This document shows, in pieces, positions 60,824 to 64,000 of a DNA stretch of 64,000 nucleotides. Both the position numbers and the translations under genes were made by a program. The notes beneath the pieces are model-generated. The model had not been told where the DNA came from and ran no database searches. It saw nothing but the letters and a program-made list of their open reading frames with translations. The stretch comes from Anaerohabitans sp964387285 (GTDB lineage: Bacteria > Zhuqueibacterota > Zhuqueibacteria > Residuimicrobiales > Residuimicrobiaceae), in assembly GCA_964387285.1 (NCBI GenBank), contig CAYLWO010000017.1:19536-83535 (forward strand). The letters are read 5' to 3'. Numbering within the stretch: the stretch's first letter is position 1; every line of letters begins with the position of its first letter.

Positions 60824-62743
60824 TTACCGCTTACCCAGCACTTCGCGCAGCTTGGCCGCAATTTCTTCAATGCTGAACGGTTTGCCGATAAAAAAAGCCT
60901 TTTCCACATTGACATGATGTTGCTTGAACAGATCCGCCTTGGGATAGGCCGACATGTACAACACTTTCATCTGCGGCGTTTTCTTTTGCACCTTGGTTGC
61001 CAACTCGGCGCCGTTCATGTAGGGCATAATCACATCCGTCATCAGCAGATGCACCGGTTCATTGGTCGAGTCCAAAAGATGTAAAGCCTCCAGGCCGTTT
61101 TGTGCACACAGCACTTTATAGCCAAGTTTTTCCAGGGTGCGCAGGTTGCCGGCGCGAACCTCTGGTTCATCTTCCACCAGTAAAATCGTTTCAGTGCCGC
61201 GCAGCAAAACCTGGTGACCGGACAGACTCTCCGCAGCAGACACCGGCATCTCGACGTATGGTAAAAAGACGCGAAACCGTGCGCCCTTGCCTTTGCCGGA
61301 CTCGCATTCAATGTGCCCGCCGTTTTGCTGCACCAGACCGAACACGATGGACAATCCCAGCCCCGTGCCGTTTTCTTTGGTGGTGAAAAACGGTTCAAAA
61401 ATTTTCGACAGGGTCTCGCCATCCATGCCCTGGCCGGTGTCCTGCATGGAAATGACCAGATACCGTCCCGGCCTGGCTTCCAGATGTTTTTTACAATATT
61501 TTTCATCCAGCGTTCTCTGTTCAGTGGAAATGATCAGATCGCCGCCGGCCGGCATGGCATCGCTGGCATTCATGACCAGGTTGATGATGATCTGTCCCAG
61601 TTCACCGGGATCGATTTTAATGTGGCCGATGTCTTCATGCAAATCAGCGGTCACGCTGACATTTTCCTTTACCAGACGACGCAACCACTTTATCATGTCG
61701 GTGAGCGTCGCGTTTAAATCCAGCACCTTTTGTTCAAATTGCTGTTTGCGGCTGAAAGCGAGCAGCTGTGTGGTCAAAGCAGCGGCGCGCCGGCTGGTGC
61801 GAATGATCTGTTCCGCATAGGACAACACCGCTTTTTGATCCTGGCAGTCCAAGATGATGAACTCGGCGCTGTTTTGCATGACCATGAGCATGTTGTTGAA
61901 TTCATGTGCCACGCCGCCGGCCATGCGACCCAAGGCTTCCATCTTTTTGACATGTTGCACCTGCTGTTCCATACGCACGTACTCTTGTTCCGCTTTTTTA
62001 CGCCGCGAAATATCCAAAGAGAACAACAGAATATATTCCAGCTTATCCATGGTGTAATGATTGGCTGTAACTTCGACCGGCAAGGCTCTGCCTTGTTTAT
62101 GACGATGCTGGCTTTCAAAAGCAATCGAAGGAGTGGCGCGGAGCTCGTTGACCAGTTTTTCCCATTGCGCCGGCGTCATGGTCGCGTCAACGTCGGAGAT
62201 GTTCATTTGATACAATTCTGCTGCTGAATAACCGAGCGCTTCGGCCGCCGATGCATTGACCAGCAGGAACCGACCTTTGGGATTCAGCCAAAAAATGCCG
62301 ATCGCGGCGCGATCATAAGCCAGTTGGGCAAAGCGTCTGGCTTTGTCCATGTTCTTTTCGCGCACATGCGCTTCAGCTTGTTCTACGGCAATCGTAACAG
62401 CTTTTGTCAGCCGGGAGAGCTGGGAGAGCGAGATAAAATCAGCGGCACCGTTTTTTATACAGGCAACGGCTGTTTCGATATCGTCGTTATCGGAAAATAT
62501 AATGACCGGAACGTCCAACTCTTTGTCGCGGATGATGGCCAAAAGGTCCGGTCCGCTTAGACCCGGCAGGAATGCCGAGCTGATCAACAGGTCGGTTTTT
62601 TTCTGCAAGGCCGCGGCTAAAGCTTTGGCTGAATGAACAACCTCGATATCTCTGGCCAGTGATGCTTTTTTCAACTCACGGATGATTTGTTCGGAATAAA
62701 CCGAATTCTGTTCCGCAATCACAATGCGCAAATTCCCACCCAT
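60824..62743 (-). CDS. Hybrid sensor histidine kinase (degenerate REC, PAS, HK, REC)
   Basis: About 639 residues, soluble, with no membrane segment. The start is taken as ATG at 62743; an in-frame GTG at 62758 is possible. Order: receiver-like domain (about 4-120, LRIVIAEQNSVYSEQIIREL) whose phosphoacceptor position reads LLISSAFLP with Ser instead of Asp and which lacks the acidic pair; PAS domain (about 140-255, DRAAIGIFWLNPKGRFLLVN); HisKA box GRMAGGVAHEFNNMLMVMQN with the phosphorylated His; HATPase with INLVMNASDAMP (N box), MQDTGQGMD and NGTGLGLSIVFGLV; and a C-terminal receiver (about 515-639) with ILLVEDEPEV, the acceptor Asp in LLMTDVIMP and KPFS. No response regulator gene is adjacent, so the output is unknown. 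Confidence 0.88.
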   Translation of the reverse strand: MGGNLRIVIAEQNSVYSEQIIRELKKASLARDIEVVHSAKALAAALQKKTDLLISSAFLPGLSGPDLLAIIRDKELDVPVIIFSDNDDIETAVACIKNGAADFISLSQLSRLTKAVTIAVEQAEAHVREKNMDKARRFAQLAYDRAAIGIFWLNPKGRFLLVNASAAEALGYSAAELYQMNISDVDATMTPAQWEKLVNELRATPSIAFESQHRHKQGRALPVEVTANHYTMDKLEYILLFSLDISRRKKAEQEYVRMEQQVQHVKKMEALGRMAGGVAHEFNNMLMVMQNSAEFIILDCQDQKAVLSYAEQIIRTSRRAAALTTQLLAFSRKQQFEQKVLDLNATLTDMIKWLRRLVKENVSVTADLHEDIGHIKIDPGELGQIIINLVMNASDAMPAGGDLIISTEQRTLDEKYCKKHLEARPGRYLVISMQDTGQGMDGETLSKIFEPFFTTKENGTGLGLSIVFGLVQQNGGHIECESGKGKGARFRVFLPYVEMPVSAAESLSGHQVLLRGTETILLVEDEPEVRAGNLRTLEKLGYKVLCAQNGLEALHLLDSTNEPVHLLMTDVIMPYMNGAELATKVQKKTPQMKVLYMSAYPKADLFKQHHVNVEKAFFIGKPFSIEEIAAKLREVLGKR

Positions 62744-62904
62744 ACGCCGCCGCCTCACTTTCTACGCTTCGCAGTTAGTAAAATATCTGAAAATTACGAT
62801 TTTTTCGGATTTCCTCAAACACTTTTTCCTGTAATTTTTGCTTGCTTTTCGCTCTGTGATTGGCTAATATCATGCGCTTGCACATAAATTAAGGAGATGC
62901 GACG

Positions 62905-64000
62905 ATGAAAAACAAAATCGTTTTGTTGGGATTGTTTATTGCAGGAGGGTTAATGAGCACGGACGTATCGAGTCAGCAAACTTTTAACGGGCTGGGTATG
63001 AACCTGGGCAATCTGTCGCGCCTGTCCCACGCGCAGACCCGTTCCATCAGCGCGGAGAATTTTACCGGTGAAAAAGGCAAAGGGGGCATGGCTGTGGACG
63101 GCACCGGCGCCAAGGCGGCTCGGGACCTGGGCCAGGGCTGGAAAATTTCACCGTGCATTAGAGTGGAACCCAAAACGCTTGTTACGATAGCAGAGATTAA
63201 CGGACCCGGCGCCATTCAACACATCTGGGTCACGCCTACCGGCCATTGGCGCTATTCCATCATCCGCTTTTACTGGGACGGCGAGACCGAACCCTCCATC
63301 GAAGCGCCTATCGGCGATTTTTTTGCCTGCGGCTGGGGTCAGTACAGCCAGATCAGCTCCCTGCCGATTTGTGTCAATCCCGGCAGTGCTTTCAATTGCT
63401 ATTGGGAAATGCCGTTCCGCAAATCATGCAAGATCACCTTTGAAAACATCGACGAAGAGGCCATGACCCTGTTCTACCAGGTGGACTATACACTGACGGA
63501 AGTGCCGAAGGATGCAGCCTATTTGCACTGCCAGTTCCGGCGCAGCAATCCCCTGCCCTATAAAACCGATTACGTCATTCTCGACGGCGTTAAAGGTTGG
63601 GGACAGTATGTGGGCGTGTATATGGCCTGGGGCGTAAACAACACCGGCTGGTGGGGCGAAGGCGAAATCAAATTTTTCATGGATGGCGATCAGAAATTCC
63701 CCACCATCTGCGGCACCGGCACGGAAGACTATTTTTGCGGATCCTATAATTTTGAAAATCAAAAGACAAAACAGTATCAAGAGTTCACCACGCCGTACAG
63801 TGGATTGGCCCAGGTGATCCGGCCAGACGGCGTCTATAACTCGCAGCAGCGTTTCGGCTTGTATCGCTGGCACATCATGGATCCCATCCGTTTTGAAAAG
63901 GATTTAAAGGTCACGATCCAGGCGCTGGGTTGGCGCAGCGGCGGTCGCTATCTGCCGTTGCAGGACGACATCAGTTCCACCGCGTTCTGGTACCAGACCG
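62905..64000 (+). CDS. DUF2961 (GH172-type) secreted protein, 3' end beyond window
   Basis: The frame is open from ATG at 62905 (AAGGAG eight bases upstream) to the window edge, 365 codons. A signal peptide is visible at about 1-24 (IVLLGLFIAGGLMSTDVSSQ). The rest is a DUF2961 domain, a family that includes GH172 glycoside hydrolases acting on fructofuranose and arabinofuranose linkages. Family blocks: WKISPCIRVEPKT, GPGAIQHIWVTPT, PIGDFFACGWG, FNCYWEMPFRKSCKITFEN, GWWGEGEIKFFMDGD, CGTGTEDYFCGSYNF (the most conserved, holding catalytic-type acidic residues) and LQDDISSTAFWYQT near the window edge, close to the usual end. It is divergent from the histidine kinase. Predicted periplasmic or secreted. 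Confidence 0.87.
   Translation, partial: MKNKIVLLGLFIAGGLMSTDVSSQQTFNGLGMNLGNLSRLSHAQTRSISAENFTGEKGKGGMAVDGTGAKAARDLGQGWKISPCIRVEPKTLVTIAEINGPGAIQHIWVTPTGHWRYSIIRFYWDGETEPSIEAPIGDFFACGWGQYSQISSLPICVNPGSAFNCYWEMPFRKSCKITFENIDEEAMTLFYQVDYTLTEVPKDAAYLHCQFRRSNPLPYKTDYVILDGVKGWGQYVGVYMAWGVNNTGWWGEGEIKFFMDGDQKFPTICGTGTEDYFCGSYNFENQKTKQYQEFTTPYSGLAQVIRPDGVYNSQQRFGLYRWHIMDPIRFEKDLKVTIQALGWRSGGRYLPLQDDISSTAFWYQT

Noticed and set aside
1..64000. CRISPR arrays, rRNA, complete tRNA genes, insertion-sequence transposases, prophage genes
   Set aside because: None seen on either strand by reading; the repeats present are short, dispersed and not regularly spaced with unique spacers.

Overview
The window comes from a Gram-negative FCB-group bacterium. 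Candidate phylum KSB1, Calditrichota or a related lineage is the likeliest source. The evidence is an outer-membrane SprA translocon of the type 9 secretion system (T9SS), two PorV/PorQ-family proteins, several secreted proteins ending in the PNPFN-type T9SS sorting domain, a short primary-type sigma factor without region 1.1, and intergenic spaces filled with dispersed hairpin repeats. This placement is inference; no rRNA or tRNA gene was seen.

Positions 1-9400. A 5'-complete, 3'-truncated sprA runs leftwards out of the window. It carries an unusual tandem-repeat, coiled-coil-like segment. Two overlapping LptF/LptG-type permease genes run the other way.

Positions 9590-35300. A long block of minus-strand genes for cell-surface and exported proteins. 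In transcription order: TonB-dependent receptor, exported Fn3/CTD-like protein, two PorV-like barrels, a second TonB-dependent receptor, a second exported Fn3/CTD-like protein, a TIG-domain putative lipoprotein, a beta-propeller T9SS cargo, a GHL10-type glycoside hydrolase-like protein, an 867-residue repeat protein and a second GHL10-type protein. Each main class occurs twice, so the block looks like a duplicated surface-uptake and export locus without a recognisable SusD.

Positions 35300-46600. PIN-PhoH ATPase and SWIM-SNF2 helicase (divergent), then a small plus-strand operon (DJ-1/PfpI protein, degenerate P-loop protein, stand-alone cobalamin-dependent enzyme reactivation protein) and a Tat-exported sulfatase. 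A decayed patch follows: a tldD-like pseudogene with an in-frame amber codon and a missing C-terminus, and a DUF2442 remnant. Beyond it lies a pyruvate-kinase-like protein that lacks the C-terminal domain.

Positions 47000-64000. An endonuclease Q-like PHP domain fused to a UvrD-type helicase, threonine aldolase, an RpoD-like sigma factor, a methyltransferase, a thioredoxin with a Cys/His-rich tail, an nhaC-like/phosphodiesterase/pyrF/pyrE operon, recO-glyS, a hybrid histidine kinase with a degenerate first receiver domain, and the 5' part of a DUF2961 (GH172-type) gene. Several dispersed repeat families sit between these genes. The most noteworthy items are the EndoQ-UvrD fusion, the repeat-bearing SprA, the duplicated receptor/exported-protein/PorV cassette, and the nested hairpin element family.
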